DNA from: Oscillatoriales cyanobacterium
GTDB taxonomy: Bacteria > Cyanobacteriota > Cyanobacteriia > Cyanobacteriales > Microcoleaceae
Reading direction: 5' to 3'
Assembly (NCBI GenBank): GCA_004292745.1
Contig: RDXH01000049.1
Location: 1-39,341, forward strand
Length of the DNA: 39,341 bases
Positions 8,907-18,605 of the stretch are shown in pieces; the stretch's first letter is position 1; each line of letters starts with the position of its first letter. A program made the position numbers and the translations under genes. The notes beneath the pieces are model-generated. The model made no database searches, was not told the origin of the DNA, and saw only the letters and a program-made list of their open reading frames with translations.

Positions 8907-9989
8907 ATGTTTGATGTTGCGGTGATTGGTGCTGGTATGGCGGGGCTCAGTTGCGCTCAACAGTTGCGCTTGGCTGGTTATTCTGTGGTGGTTGTGGAAA
9001 AATCTCGCGGTGTGGGCGGCAGAGTTGCTACTCGCCGTGTTAACGGTACTAGGGCAGATCATGGGGCTCGCTATCTGGAATCCCAGGGGGATGCGGTGCA
9101 GGGGTTAATTGATGTTTTGGTCGATCGCGATATCCTGAAACTGTGGACTGATACTGTTGGGGAATTTCGAGAGGGAGAAAATGGAGTCGGGGGAGAGGTT
9201 TTTTCGATTCCCAGGGACTGTTATGTTGCACCTGCGGGAATGAATGCTGTAGGTAAGTACCTGGCTGAGGGTTTAGAAATTTGGTCAGGGCGTCGCGTAG
9301 AAGCTATTTCTACTACAGATAACCAAAGGTGGCATCTTTCTCTGGAAGTTACTGATGACAATTTTAACAAGCCTCAAGAATTGATTGCTAAGGCGATCGT
9401 AGTCGCAATTCCTGCACCCCAAGCTTTACTGTTTTTAAAGGCAGACCAGGGATTTTCGCCAGATTTTCTTGACAAATTGCACTCGGTTAATTATGACGCT
9501 TGCATTACGGTTATGGCTGGCTATTCTGCGGAACGCCAACCAGATTTGAGTAATCTAAATTACCCGTGGAAAACTCTTGATTTTCGAGGTAATTCTGATT
9601 TAGCTTGGATTGGTTTTGATAGTAGCAAGCGAGTGGAATCGCCTCAGCCTGTGTTTGTGGTTCACAGTAGTGCAAGTTTTGCCGATCGCTATTTTGAGGC
9701 GAAGGATTTGCCTAGTGTGGGTCAACAATTGCTCGATCGCACTTCTGAATATTTGATGCCTTGGCTAAAAGAGCCTGAATGGTTGCAGGTTCACCGTTGG
9801 CGCTATGCTTTTTGTCGAAATCCTTTGCCTGTTTCTTGTTTGGCTGCTGAGGGAACTTTACCCTTAGTTTGTGCAGGGGATTTGTGCGGGGGAAATCAAA
9901 TTGAAGGTGCTTTGCGATCGGGTTTGGCCGCCGCTAATTTGGTCCAATCATTGATTAATCAGATAAAAGTCGATCGCGGGCAAGAGTAA
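8907..9989 (+). CDS. FAD-dependent oxidoreductase, renalase / amine-oxidase type
   Basis: A 360-residue flavoprotein with an N-terminal Rossmann dinucleotide-binding motif (VIGAGMAGLSCAQQL, GxGxxG at residues 8-13), the glutamate that binds the ribose (VVVVEKSRGVGGR), and a GRVATRR...DHGARY segment characteristic of renalase-like NAD(P)/FAD proteins. The C-terminal FAD motif is LVCAGDLCGGNQIEGALRSG near 325-345. The substrate is unknown. The last 42 bp overlap the 3' end of cdsA on the opposite strand, a tail-to-tail overlap with no room for a terminator. No clear ribosome binding site: the heptamer array runs up to the ATG. Confidence 0.85.
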   Translation: MFDVAVIGAGMAGLSCAQQLRLAGYSVVVVEKSRGVGGRVATRRVNGTRADHGARYLESQGDAVQGLIDVLVDRDILKLWTDTVGEFREGENGVGGEVFSIPRDCYVAPAGMNAVGKYLAEGLEIWSGRRVEAISTTDNQRWHLSLEVTDDNFNKPQELIAKAIVVAIPAPQALLFLKADQGFSPDFLDKLHSVNYDACITVMAGYSAERQPDLSNLNYPWKTLDFRGNSDLAWIGFDSSKRVESPQPVFVVHSSASFADRYFEAKDLPSVGQQLLDRTSEYLMPWLKEPEWLQVHRWRYAFCRNPLPVSCLAAEGTLPLVCAGDLCGGNQIEGALRSGLAAANLVQSLINQIKVDRGQE

Positions 9990-10862
9990 AGTCACAAAAT
10001 AGTAAACTAACGGTGCTGTAAAAACATAACTGTCAGTGCGATCGAGAATGCCACCGTGACCGGGGATCAACTGCCCCGAATCCTTAACACCGGCATCTCG
10101 TTTCATCATCGACTCAGTTAAATCTCCCAACAAACTGGCAACACCAATCAACAGACCAAAAGCAGCCCCAGTATAGGGCCAGCCAGGCCAATTCAAATAC
10201 CAAGACCCGGTGGCGGCGACTGCTATACTGCCACAAACTCCAAACACGGCACCTTCAACCGTCTTTTTCGGGCTGATGTGGGACAGGGTAGTGCGGCCGA
10301 AGAATTTGCCGACAAAATAAGCGCCAATGTCTGCGGCCCAGATGCAAAGGAAAGCCAGCATTAGGGAAGTTAATCCCAAAGAAATATGGCTGATATTGAT
10401 CCAAGACTGGGGATAAATTTGAGTTAGCGAATTGCTGGCCACTGTTTGACCAAATCCAGTGGTCGCTTGATAAACAGGGTCAAGTCCGACTCGCAGCCTG
10501 ATCCAATAGCTGGGCAAATAACCGCCGTAGAACAATCCTAAAATTGAAGCGGCAATATCGGCGATCGTCGATAGCTTAGGCTGGAACAGGAGGTAGAAAC
10601 AGATGAAGGTTCCAGCGAGGGGAAACATAGCATCTACCAGTTGCGGTGCAAGGGCGGCGGTAATTAGCAGAACTTGACTGACAACTAAGGTAGTTTTGGC
10701 AGCAGGTGCAATGCCCTTAGCCCTGGCTAGTTGAAAATATTCTAGTTGACCTAGGTAGACGATGATCCCGAAGCCGACGGTGAAGTACCATCCGCCCAAT
10801 ATAATCATGCCCAAAGCAAGGACGATCGCAACTATTCCACTGAGGATACGAGACCACGGCAT
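9948..10862 (-). CDS. cdsA: Phosphatidate cytidylyltransferase (CDP-diacylglycerol synthase)
   Basis: CdsA converts phosphatidate and CTP to CDP-diacylglycerol, the precursor of phosphatidylglycerol. 304 residues from MPWSRILSG at 10862; the 43 codons upstream in frame come from repeat-like sequence (KNPKPQIPNPKSNN) and are excluded. The protein is almost wholly hydrophobic, with about eight membrane segments. The family signature is clear near residues 240-278: GDLTESMMKRDAGVKDSG followed by PGHGGILDRTDS. The last 14 codons overlap the convergent flavoprotein gene. Confidence 0.95.
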   Translation of the reverse strand: MPWSRILSGIVAIVLALGMIILGGWYFTVGFGIIVYLGQLEYFQLARAKGIAPAAKTTLVVSQVLLITAALAPQLVDAMFPLAGTFICFYLLFQPKLSTIADIAASILGLFYGGYLPSYWIRLRVGLDPVYQATTGFGQTVASNSLTQIYPQSWINISHISLGLTSLMLAFLCIWAADIGAYFVGKFFGRTTLSHISPKKTVEGAVFGVCGSIAVAATGSWYLNWPGWPYTGAAFGLLIGVASLLGDLTESMMKRDAGVKDSGQLIPGHGGILDRTDSYVFTAPLVYYFVTLLLPAIDFYLINQ

Positions 10863-11394
10863 AAAATGAATTTCTCTTGCAGACGGCGGTGAATTATTCG
10901 ATTTTGGATTGGGGATTTGGGGTTTGGGATTTTTCTGGGGCAGGGGCTTCTCCCTGACACAGCTAGCCCCCATCCCCCATCGGTGGTCCAATATCTGAAG
11001 TTAGCTAGTCAACCAAGCTATGGTCGCCCTTATTATTATGAAGGTTAAGTGAAAGTAAACAAGATTAAGAATTACATTTAGGAATGGGGAACCCTGCCCT
11101 GGGAGCATCCCGATTTTCTAAGGGCGAAGCATGACCGCTGTAAATCTCTGGTTATCCCTAATAAATTGTCTGCGGTCATGCTTCGCCCCTACGAATATAT
11201 TTGCAAAATATGAGATGCACCCCCCTGCCCCTTGCCGCCCTTGGGGGGAATGGGAATGGGGCATCGGGAATGGGGAAGGAGGCATTGGTTATGGGTTATT
11301 AGAACGAACAAATAACAAATAACAAATAACAAATAACAAATAACCCTTAGACTAAGCCGATGTCGCGCCGCCAATAACCAATAACAACTTAGTT
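10863..11394. other. Repeat-filled intergenic region, cdsA / cbiT
   Basis: 532 bp without a gene. In order: GGATTGGGGATTTGGGG low-complexity DNA (about 10910-10935), the 17-bp inverted repeat at 11122-11188, a CCCC...GGGG tract with GGGAATGGGG units (11221-11282), and an AATAACA heptamer array (about 11311-11343). Short open frames here are translated repeat. Confidence 0.6.
11122..11188. repeat. 17-bp inverted repeat with 33-base loop
   Basis: Arms GGGCGAAGCATGACCGC (11122-11138) and GCGGTCATGCTTCGCCC (11172-11188) pair perfectly. The core GGGCGAAGCAT is, from memory, a frequent dispersed motif in Oscillatoriales genomes. It could be a non-autonomous mobile unit or a processed RNA hairpin; neither is shown. 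Confidence 0.85.
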
Positions 11395-11988
11395 CTAATC
11401 TAGCTTTTCGCCACTGAGAATAAATATGGGATTGACAGCGGCAAAGGTTTGACTGAGCCCACGAGTCTCTAAACGGTTGACGGCGGACTGAACTACTTCA
11501 ATGTTGCGGACTTGCAATTGGGCGAAGCTTTCGGAAAGGGCGTAAAGATTCTCTAAATTGCTGGCGGTGGCGACAATTCGACCCTGGGGTTGCAAGTACC
11601 CCCAGACTTCTTGGACAATGGCTTTAATGGGGCGGCCTCCTTCTATGCAAACTCGGTGAGGGGGGTGGGACAGATTTTTGAGGCATTCCGGGGCGCTACC
11701 TTCTATGACTTCTACGTTGTTGAGCTCGAAGCGATCGCAATTTCTGCGAATCAAGTTGGCCACCTCTTCATCTCTTTCGATGGCGATAATTTGACCTTTG
11801 GGACATAACAAACCTGTTTCTACGGCGATCGTACCAGTACCTGCGCCAATGTCCCAAACCACTGAGTCTGCTTGTAGTCGTAGGTGAGAAATTAACAGCA
11901 GTCGGACTTCTCGTTTACTCATGGGAATACCCGGTAAACGTTCAAATAAATCGTCTGGGATACCAGGAGTGACGTAGGGCCAAAGCAT
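11395..11988 (-). CDS. cbiT: Cobalt-precorrin / precorrin-6Y C15-methyltransferase (decarboxylating), CbiT
   Basis: 197 residues. CbiT-type enzymes methylate C15 of the corrin ring and decarboxylate the C12 acetate in cobalamin synthesis, working with CbiE. The SAM-binding Rossmann motif DIGAGTGTIAVE lies near residue 45, the acidic motif II in IIAIERDEE near 88, and the family-typical N-terminus reads PGIPDDLFERLPGIPMSKREVR. Length is normal for stand-alone CbiT. No other cobalamin gene is in the window, consistent with scattered cob genes in cyanobacteria. The start at 11988 begins the conserved N-terminus closely. Confidence 0.92.
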   Translation of the reverse strand: MLWPYVTPGIPDDLFERLPGIPMSKREVRLLLISHLRLQADSVVWDIGAGTGTIAVETGLLCPKGQIIAIERDEEVANLIRRNCDRFELNNVEVIEGSAPECLKNLSHPPHRVCIEGGRPIKAIVQEVWGYLQPQGRIVATASNLENLYALSESFAQLQVRNIEVVQSAVNRLETRGLSQTFAAVNPIFILSGEKLD

Positions 11989-12100
11989 AGTTGTTCTATT
12001 TTAGATTTTAAATTCCAGCCAAGCCGCAGTTGGAAATGAGGAACCTTTAAAAATTCTCCCCATTTCGCCCAGCCTTAATATTTACCAAAAAACTGGGTCT

Positions 12101-12907
12101 AAAGCCCCGTCCTTCTAGGACGGATTTAATTCGAGTGTAAAAATTCTTGAATCGGTCGATTTATATCCACAATTGATAGTAAACATGATAGAATGATTCC
12201 ATGATTGTACTAGAGTTCAAGTTAAAAGGCAAGCCGCAGCAGTACGGGGTCATCGACGAAATGATCCGCACAGCTCAGTTTGTCCGAAACAAAGCTCTCA
12301 GATATTGGATCGACAATCAAGGATTAAGCTACTTGACCTCTACAAGCAATGCGCCATAATGGCAAAAGAGAGCGATTAATAAGTTAGGGAGAAAACACTT
12401 AAAGGTTAGTAGGCAGCGCAAAGATTTCGCCATTAAGACGGCGTTGTGCGTGGCGAAATCTAATGATTTTGTAGCTTACGAAGACCTTCAAGTGAGAAAT
12501 ATGGTAAAAAATCATAAACTTGCTAAATCAATTAGCGATGCAGCATGGTCACAGTTTGCTGAATGGTTGCAATACTTTGGGAAGGTGTACGGTAAAACAG
12601 TGGTTGCTGTTGCTCCTCAGTACACTTCCCAAGATTGTTCAAGTTGCGGGAATCGTGTCCAGAAATCGCTCTCAGTCAGAACTCATATTTGTAATTGCGG
12701 TGCGGTGTTAGACCGCGACCACAATGCAGCTTTGAATATTCTAGCAAAGGGATTGAAAGCCCGTGCAGGAATTATTTTAAATACGGTGGGGCACACCGGA
12801 ATTAACGCTTGGGGACAGACCGACCTCTACTCGCTGGTGGTGACATCAACGGGCAAGTTGACTGATTGATCCAAGAATCCCCGTGCGTTCACGCGCCCGG
12901 AGTGTCA
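12101..12907 (+). mobile_element. Degenerate IS200/IS605-group element (tnpB only)
   Basis: The left side has a 7-bp hairpin CCGTCCT/AGGACGG with a 3-base loop (12107-12123), like the subterminal hairpins recognised by Y1 transposases. Then comes a deleted tnpB (12201-12869). On the right, CCCCGTGCGTTCACGCG (about 12879-12895) can form a short CGTG/CACG hairpin, followed by GAGTGTCAA. No tnpA is present, so it is an IS1341-type relic. The exact ends are inferred from the hairpins; I see no reliable target duplication, and the group makes none. Confidence 0.75.
12201..12869 (+). pseudogene. tnpB: RNA-guided nuclease TnpB, internally deleted
   Basis: The N-terminal 52 codons (MIVLEFKLKGKPQQYGVIDE...FVRNKALRYW) end at a TAA at 12357. 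The same frame then resumes with the C-terminal part (KDFAIKTALCVAKSNDFVAYEDLQVRNM). About half of a normal roughly 400-residue TnpB is gone, including the first RuvC aspartate. Retained are the RuvC-II glutamate (YEDL), the zinc ribbon (CSSCG and CNCG) and the last catalytic Asp (DRDHNAALNIL). The protein cannot be an active nuclease. Its 3' end and the right end of the IS would contain the omega-RNA scaffold; whether that RNA is still made is unknown. Confidence 0.9.
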
Positions 12908-14425
12908 ATTTCGCACAACGTTGAGATTTTGGAGGTGGGTATCGCTGCAACCTATAATTTTACCACCCGCGGAGTGGATTTGTTTAAGGTATTCCAGGGC
13001 TTTTTGGGTAATGATTTCACCGGGCATCAACACAGGTATACCAGGGGGGTAAGGACATAGGAGTTCGGCACTGAGTCGATCGACTGCTTTGTCTGCTGCT
13101 ACTGTTTCCGTTGGGGAAAAGAAGGCCTCGCGGGGAGAGAGTGGAGGAGAGGGAAATCCGGGGAGTGGGAGAGTGGGGGATGGGGAGAGTGGGGGATGAG
13201 AAAAATCTTGTTTCTTCCTTCCCCCATTCTCCCCTTGGGAACCACGAGGGAGGGGTGGTTCTTCCTTCTCCTTCCTTCCAGCTAAAAGAGTACAAGCTTT
13301 AACTAAATTGTCAATATCTGATTCGGTATTTCCCAAGCTGATAATAAATGTGAGATGTTGTGGCATTGGCAATTCTGCGGTAACGCCGAGTTGAGAGTGC
13401 AGAATTTCATCTGCTGCAAATCCTGTGATTCCCAAATCCGATACTTTTACTGTCAGTCGCGTGCGGTCTAAATCGACAAAACCGGGTGTATTTAATGCTT
13501 CTAAAACTGATATACCTGGAATTTTACTGATTGCCGATCGCGCTTTTTCTGCTAGTAGTAAAGTTTTGCTCATCAACTGTTCGCCGTCGAGGGCAATTTG
13601 TTGACGGGCGGAGTCTAGGGATGCTAATAATATGTAACTCGGACTGGTGGATTGTACTAACTGTAAAGCTCGATTTAATTTGGGGATATCTACCCTAGAA
13701 CCCTTGACATGGAGCATTGAGGCTTGTGTCATTGCACCGAGAGTTTTGTGGATTGATTGTACTGTTAAATCGGCTCCGGCGGATAGTGCTGGTTCTGGCA
13801 AGTTGGGATGAAAGTTGAAGTGTGCGCCGTGGGCTTCATCTACTAATAATGGTATGTTGTATTGATGGGTAATTTTGGCGATCGCCCGCAAATCTCCACA
13901 GACGCCGTGATAGGTTGGGTAAAGCACCATGACTGCTTTGGCATCGGGATGTTGTGTTAATGCTGCTGCGGTGGCTTCTGGGGTGATGCAGTTGGCAATA
14001 TCCCAATCCGAGTTGTACTCTGGATTGACAAAAATGGGAATTGCACCGGATAAAATCAAACCAGAAATTGCCGATTGATGGATGTTTCGAGGTAGGATAA
14101 TTTTATCTCCCATGCCGCAAGTTGCGACAATAGCCGCGATGATTCCGCAAGTCGAACCGTTTGCTAAAAACCAAGTATGTTCGGCCCCAAATGCCTCAGC
14201 AGCTAAATTTTGAGCTTCTGCAATTACGCCCTCTGGATTAAAGAGATTATCTAATTCTGGCAATTCGGGGAGGTCCGATCGAAATACTTGTGGCCCTAAT
14301 AACTCAACTAACCGCCCTGAGATTCCTTGACCGCCTTTGTGTCCGGGGGCGTAAAATGGGGAGTGATGGTGATTTGTGCGATCGCGCAAAGCATCTAATA
14401 AAGGCGTGTTTGTTTGAGAGTTCAT
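12905..14425 (-). CDS. Orn/Lys/Arg-type PLP-dependent decarboxylase
   Basis: 507 residues of the fold-type I decarboxylase family (cyanobacterial arginine or lysine decarboxylase, polyamine supply). Motifs: FYAPGHKGG near 24-32, LANGSTCG, LLVDEAHGAHF with the PLP-ring Asp196, and SIHKTLG with the Schiff-base Lys227. The C-terminal domain resumes at SPREAFFSPTET and CPYPPGIPVLMPGE. Between them residues about 384-428 are a Pro/Ser/Gly-rich block translated from G-rich repeat DNA (nt 13141-13276), an in-frame insertion. I choose the ATG at 14425 because AGAGAGGA lies 6 bases upstream, rather than 14443. Its stop codon overlaps the right end of the tnpB relic, so the last residues may have been altered by that insertion. 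Substrate cannot be read from sequence. Confidence 0.88.
   Translation of the reverse strand: MNSQTNTPLLDALRDRTNHHHSPFYAPGHKGGQGISGRLVELLGPQVFRSDLPELPELDNLFNPEGVIAEAQNLAAEAFGAEHTWFLANGSTCGIIAAIVATCGMGDKIILPRNIHQSAISGLILSGAIPIFVNPEYNSDWDIANCITPEATAAALTQHPDAKAVMVLYPTYHGVCGDLRAIAKITHQYNIPLLVDEAHGAHFNFHPNLPEPALSAGADLTVQSIHKTLGAMTQASMLHVKGSRVDIPKLNRALQLVQSTSPSYILLASLDSARQQIALDGEQLMSKTLLLAEKARSAISKIPGISVLEALNTPGFVDLDRTRLTVKVSDLGITGFAADEILHSQLGVTAELPMPQHLTFIISLGNTESDIDNLVKACTLLAGRKEKEEPPLPRGSQGENGGRKKQDFSHPPLSPSPTLPLPGFPSPPLSPREAFFSPTETVAADKAVDRLSAELLCPYPPGIPVLMPGEIITQKALEYLKQIHSAGGKIIGCSDTHLQNLNVVRN
13141..13276. repeat. G-rich repeat inserted in the decarboxylase coding sequence
   Basis: On the plus strand this reads as purine-rich GGGGAGTGGGAGAGTGGGGG units followed by a CCCCCATTCTCCCCTTGGGA and CACGAGGGAGGGG section. 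It is about 45 codons long and keeps the frame open. The boundaries are estimated from where the protein returns to family-like sequence. Confidence 0.75.
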
Positions 14426-14530
14426 ATCAAATCCTCTCTTCATCTGAATTATTCATATCTCTATTCTCGGACTCTGTGTCCTCTGTGTTCTAGTAAGGTT
14501 AAATCATTCCAATACAACCGGAAACGATAT
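14425..14530. repeat. Dispersed repeat covering the decarboxylase leader
   Basis: This stretch is clearly related to 31681-31766: shared blocks include CCTCTCTTCATC, GAATTATTCAT, CTCTGTGTTCT and GGTTAAATCATTCC. Shorter pieces recur at 17862-17913 and 29941-29980. Here the repeat begins at the decarboxylase start codon, so the gene's Shine-Dalgarno (TCCTCTCT on the plus strand) is part of the repeat. The rest of the gap to uvrA (14531-14655) shows nothing notable. Confidence 0.75.
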
Positions 14531-14655
14531 CATCCCTGATTTGTTTCATCCTGAGTTGATTATTTGAGAGCGGCTTGAGTTGTGGCTAGGCTGTAGGCAA
14601 ATTTTGGGAAGGTATAGGTAACGACTGTTAATAATCCTCTTTTTTAATCACCGAA

Positions 14656-17619
14656 TCAAGTGACAGATACAGCCTCACCCAAAGGATGTTCCTGCAAAAC
14701 AACTTGCAGATATTTCCCAGTATAAGAACGAGGATTTGCCGCCACGTCCTCCGGCGTTCCAGCAACAATTATCTCACCTCCCTTATCTCCCCCTTCCGGC
14801 CCCAAATCGATCGCCCAATCGCAGCACCGAATCACATCCAAATTGTGTTCAATTACCAAAATAGAATTCCCCTTATCCACTAATCTTTGTAACACATTTA
14901 ACAAATGATGAACGTCATAGAACGACAAACCCGTCGTCGGTTCATCTATCAAATAAAGCGTCTTCCCAGTAGCGCGACGGGACAATTCCGTTGCCAATTT
15001 CACCCGCTGTGCTTCGCCCCCAGAAAGGGTCGGTGCGGGCTGTCCCAACTGAATGTAACCCAAGCCAACATCAGCCAAAGTTTGCAGTCTAGCACCAGCC
15101 CTAGGAATGTTTTTAAACATTTCCAAAGCTTCCTCCACAGTCATGTTCAAAACATCAGAAATTGACTTGCCTTTATACTTCACTTGCAGGGTTTCCCGGT
15201 TGTAGCGCGCCCCTTTACAAACCTCACACTGCACGTAAACATCCGGCAGAAAATTCATCGAAATAACGTTAACACCTTGACCGCTGCAAGCTTCACACCT
15301 GCCTCCTTTGACGTTGAACGAAAACTGTCCGGCTTTGTAACCTCTGGTTTTAGCTTCAATGCTTTCTGCAAACAAATCTCGAATCACATCAAAGACTCCC
15401 GTGTAAGTGGCGGGATTGGAACGTGGTGTACGACCGATGGGAGATTGATCGATGACAATTACCTTATCAACTACATCTTCTATAGAGCGTTCACCTTTGG
15501 TTTTGAGAGCGTCCATATCGGGTGGTAAAGGAACTTTCTTGGTGAGGTAGTGTTGTAAGGAAGGATACAGCAATTCATTGATTAATGTAGATTTTCCCGA
15601 ACCTGAAACTCCCGTAACACAGACCAGTTTTCCCAGGGGAATTTCTACATTAATATTTCTTAAATTATTGCGCCTCGCATTGGTGATGGAGAGGGATTTG
15701 CCATTGCCTTTTCTCCTTTGGGCTGGGGTTTCAATTACTCGCTTTCCTGACAGATAAGCACCAGTTAAGGATTCTTCAGCGGCTAGCAAGTCTGCTAAAC
15801 TTCCTTGGGATATAATTTTGCCGCCGTGTACGCCGGCGCCCGGTCCGATATCCACAATGTGATCTGCCGATCGCATTGTTTCTTCATCATGCTCTACGAC
15901 AATCAAAGTATTGCCTAAATCTCGTAACTTTGTTAAAGTTTGCAGCAGTCGAAAATTGTCTCTTTGGTGCAAACCAATGCTGGGTTCGTCCAAAACATAA
16001 AGCACTCCGGTCAAACCGGAACCGATTTGAGTAGCTAGTCGAATTCGCTGGGCTTCCCCGCCAGAAAGGGTCATTGCTGCGCGGTCTAAGGTGAGATAAT
16101 CTAATCCGACATCAAGCAAAAATTGCAGTCTGGCTTTGATTTCTCTGAGGGCTAAATCGGATATTTGAAATTGCCGATCGCTCAATCCTAAATTATCTAC
16201 TCGTTCCCGGCATTCCCGAATCGAAATACTGGTTAAATCTACAATGCCGTACTGTCCCAACCGCACTGAAAGTGCTTCTGGTTTCAAGCGTTTGCCTTGA
16301 CAAACATGGCAATGTTTATCAACGCGATACTGTTCCAACTTCTGCTTAATCAAATCAGAACCAGTATCTTCATACTGGCGTTGTAACATGGCAATTACAC
16401 CTTTAAAATCTCTTCTTAAATCGCTGGAATTGGGGTCGCGTTTCTTATTTTCTCTTGTTTGATTTTCCTCATTGCCATACAAAAGTACCCGCTGGTGTTC
16501 CGGCCTTAAACGATACCAAGGAATGTCAATATTAAATCCGCAAGCATCAGCAACACTGCAAAGTAAAGAGAGATAATAGGAATTGTCTTTGTCAGACCAA
16601 GGGGCGATCGCACAATAAATAGGCGCTTTCGCATCCGGGACTACCAACTCTGGCGCAAAGGTGCGTAAACTGCCCAAACCGTGACAGTTTGGACACGCAC
16701 CATAGGGCGAATTAAATGAAAATAACCGGGGCGACAGTTCTTCCATTACTGCGCCGTGTTCCGGGCACGCAAAGTTTTCGGAAAATACGATGGGTGGATT
16801 TGGTTCGGAATTTTCCTCTGCTGGTAACTCTTCTATGATGGCAATTCCTTCAGAATGACGCAGACAAGTCGAGAGAGAATCAACTAAACGTTCTTCTAAA
16901 CCAGGTTTTTTAATTAACCGGTCAATAACTATTTCGATGTTGTGCGTTAGATTTTTATCTAATTCGATATTTTCCGAAAGTTCTAAAATCTCGCCGTTAA
17001 CTTTGACCCGACTAAATCCTTCTGTGGCTAAACTGGATAATAATTTGCGGTGAGTGCCTTTTTTTCCGCGTACCACGGGCGCGAGAAGGTGAAAGCGAGT
17101 ACCGTCAGGAAGGGCCATGACGCGATCGCACATTTCATCTATTGTCTGTGGCGCAATGCAGCGATCGCAAATCGGACAGTGGGGTTCGCCAGCTCTGCCG
17201 TAGAGTAGTCTCAGGTAATCATAAATTTCTGTAACAGTGCCCACAGTCGATCGCGGGTTGTGGGAAGTGGACTTTTGGTCGATCGAGATAGCCGGACTCA
17301 AGCCCTCAATCGCGTCCACATCGGGTTTGTCTAACTGTCCCAAAAACTGGCGGGCGTAGGCGCTGAGAGACTCCACGTAGCGGCGCTGTCCCTCGGCAAA
17401 AATTGTATCGAAAGCCAGGGAAGACTTACCAGAACCGGAGACACCCGTAAACACGATCAGGCGATCGCGCGGCAGTTCCAAATCGACATTCTTGAGGTTG
17501 TGCTGTCTGGCGCCGCGAACCCGAATCGTATTTTGGTTCTGAGAGTTAGGAGTCGTCAGATTATGCCCGTTGAGGGATGCACTTGGCTGGCTGTTTGAGG
17601 TTTCGGGGCGTTGGGACAT
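14656..17619 (-). CDS. uvrA: Excinuclease ABC subunit A
   Basis: UvrA recognises DNA lesions and loads UvrB in nucleotide excision repair. 987 residues, full length; the first 30 are a Ser/Gln/Asn-rich extension before the conserved [19 protein letters not shown]. Two ABC modules: Walker [16 protein letters not shown] and [15 protein letters not shown]; signatures [14 protein letters not shown] and [14 protein letters not shown]; Walker B in [14 protein letters not shown] and [10 protein letters not shown]. Zinc-binding pairs are CPICDRC, CPEH...CPNC and CEAC...CEVC. The insertion domain is present. No lesion in the frame was seen. It stands alone on the minus strand. Confidence 0.98.
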   Translation of the reverse strand: MSQRPETSNSQPSASLNGHNLTTPNSQNQNTIRVRGARQHNLKNVDLELPRDRLIVFTGVSGSGKSSLAFDTIFAEGQRRYVESLSAYARQFLGQLDKPDVDAIEGLSPAISIDQKSTSHNPRSTVGTVTEIYDYLRLLYGRAGEPHCPICDRCIAPQTIDEMCDRVMALPDGTRFHLLAPVVRGKKGTHRKLLSSLATEGFSRVKVNGEILELSENIELDKNLTHNIEIVIDRLIKKPGLEERLVDSLSTCLRHSEGIAIIEELPAEENSEPNPPIVFSENFACPEHGAVMEELSPRLFSFNSPYGACPNCHGLGSLRTFAPELVVPDAKAPIYCAIAPWSDKDNSYYLSLLCSVADACGFNIDIPWYRLRPEHQRVLLYGNEENQTRENKKRDPNSSDLRRDFKGVIAMLQRQYEDTGSDLIKQKLEQYRVDKHCHVCQGKRLKPEALSVRLGQYGIVDLTSISIRECRERVDNLGLSDRQFQISDLALREIKARLQFLLDVGLDYLTLDRAAMTLSGGEAQRIRLATQIGSGLTGVLYVLDEPSIGLHQRDNFRLLQTLTKLRDLGNTLIVVEHDEETMRSADHIVDIGPGAGVHGGKIISQGSLADLLAAEESLTGAYLSGKRVIETPAQRRKGNGKSLSITNARRNNLRNINVEIPLGKLVCVTGVSGSGKSTLINELLYPSLQHYLTKKVPLPPDMDALKTKGERSIEDVVDKVIVIDQSPIGRTPRSNPATYTGVFDVIRDLFAESIEAKTRGYKAGQFSFNVKGGRCEACSGQGVNVISMNFLPDVYVQCEVCKGARYNRETLQVKYKGKSISDVLNMTVEEALEMFKNIPRAGARLQTLADVGLGYIQLGQPAPTLSGGEAQRVKLATELSRRATGKTLYLIDEPTTGLSFYDVHHLLNVLQRLVDKGNSILVIEHNLDVIRCCDWAIDLGPEGGDKGGEIIVAGTPEDVAANPRSYTGKYLQVVLQEHPLGEAVSVT

Positions 17620-17928
17620 GGGAGTAGTGCAAAACAGTGCTTAACTATCTTAGCGCTGCCTTTGGAATAGCTGGCATCCAAACTCAAGAATATCAAATAA
17701 TTGTCAAATAAGTTTCCGTCGCCCCGTGGGGCTAAACCTTGAATCTTTGATTTTTCAAATCCAGTTCCCTATTCTGTACGAATCATGGTCAGCTTAGGGA
17801 CAAAGAAAAAATTATCCTTGGTCTTCCTAGGTGATACAAAATCTTCTCTTCTCTTCCTTCGCGTCCTTAGCGCCTTCGCGGTTAAATCACCTGACGATAC
17901 AACCGGAATTGATATGAGATGCTGGGAA
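17620..17928. other. Intergenic region with repeat fragment
   Basis: 309 bp between queE and uvrA. Positions about 17862-17913 carry GCGTCCTTAGCGCC, TTCGCGGTTAAATCACC and ATACAACCGGAATTGATAT, pieces of the family also found at 14425-14530, 29941-29980 and 31681-31766. The small open frame over this stretch is translated repeat. A uvrA promoter must lie near 17620-17700 but I could not pick one. Confidence 0.5.
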
Positions 17929-18555
17929 CTATGGCACGCCAATAAACTTGTGAGTTTGCAAAGATAACCTGTAACGAGGATTTTGTTTTAGCAATTCCAA
18001 TATAATCGGAATAGCTGCATCTTTAGAGTTCCATTCCGGTTGTATAAAAACTGGAACATCTACATTAATTTCCAAATATTTCTGATAAAATTCAACTTCT
18101 TTGCCAGTGCTAACCACCAATTTAATTTCATTAGCTCTAGTCCAAAAAAGCTCTTGTACGGGATATTTAGGACTGACGTGTTCTTTAGGAGAAAGAGTAA
18201 TCCAAGCCAGGGGTGAAACATCTAGCCAGTAAGCACCGGAAGTTTCAATACTCACTTGCTTATCGGCTGCTAACAAAGCTTGTACTAACTGAGGTAAATC
18301 CCGGTGAAGGAAAGGCTCACCGCCAGTGATCACAACTCTTCTTGACTGCAACTGAGCGATCAATTGGGCGATCGACTGCGACACCGCAGGCAAACCTTTG
18401 CCACCATTGGAGTAACCAGTATCGCACCAAGGACACCTCACAGGACAACCAGCCAATCTGATAAAATCAACTAAAGTCCCCGTCCAGTATCCCTCGCCTT
18501 GAACGGTAGACTGAAAAGTTTCGTGAATTGGCAATTTTACTTGTAAATTAGACAC
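17929..18555 (-). CDS. queE: 7-carboxy-7-deazaguanine synthase (radical SAM)
   Basis: QueE converts 6-carboxytetrahydropterin to 7-carboxy-7-deazaguanine on the way to queuosine and related 7-deazaguanines. 208 residues. The cluster ligands are Cys37, Cys41 and Cys44 (GCPVRCPWCDT, CX3CX2C). Other motifs: HETFQSTVQGEGYWTG for substrate binding, VVITGGEPFLH, SIETSGAYW, and the ending LSLQTHKFIGVP typical of the family. queC, queD and queF are not in the window. Start at 18555 gives the conserved N-terminus. Confidence 0.95.
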   Translation of the reverse strand: MSNLQVKLPIHETFQSTVQGEGYWTGTLVDFIRLAGCPVRCPWCDTGYSNGGKGLPAVSQSIAQLIAQLQSRRVVITGGEPFLHRDLPQLVQALLAADKQVSIETSGAYWLDVSPLAWITLSPKEHVSPKYPVQELFWTRANEIKLVVSTGKEVEFYQKYLEINVDVPVFIQPEWNSKDAAIPIILELLKQNPRYRLSLQTHKFIGVP

Positions 18556-18605
18556 CAGAATTTCTGCCTCAAACCAATTAATTATGTTATTTAAATATAG
18601 TAGTG

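Noticed and set aside
13111-13302. Plus-strand ORF rich in Gly, Glu and Arg
   Set aside because: It is the complement of the purine-rich repeat inside the decarboxylase gene.
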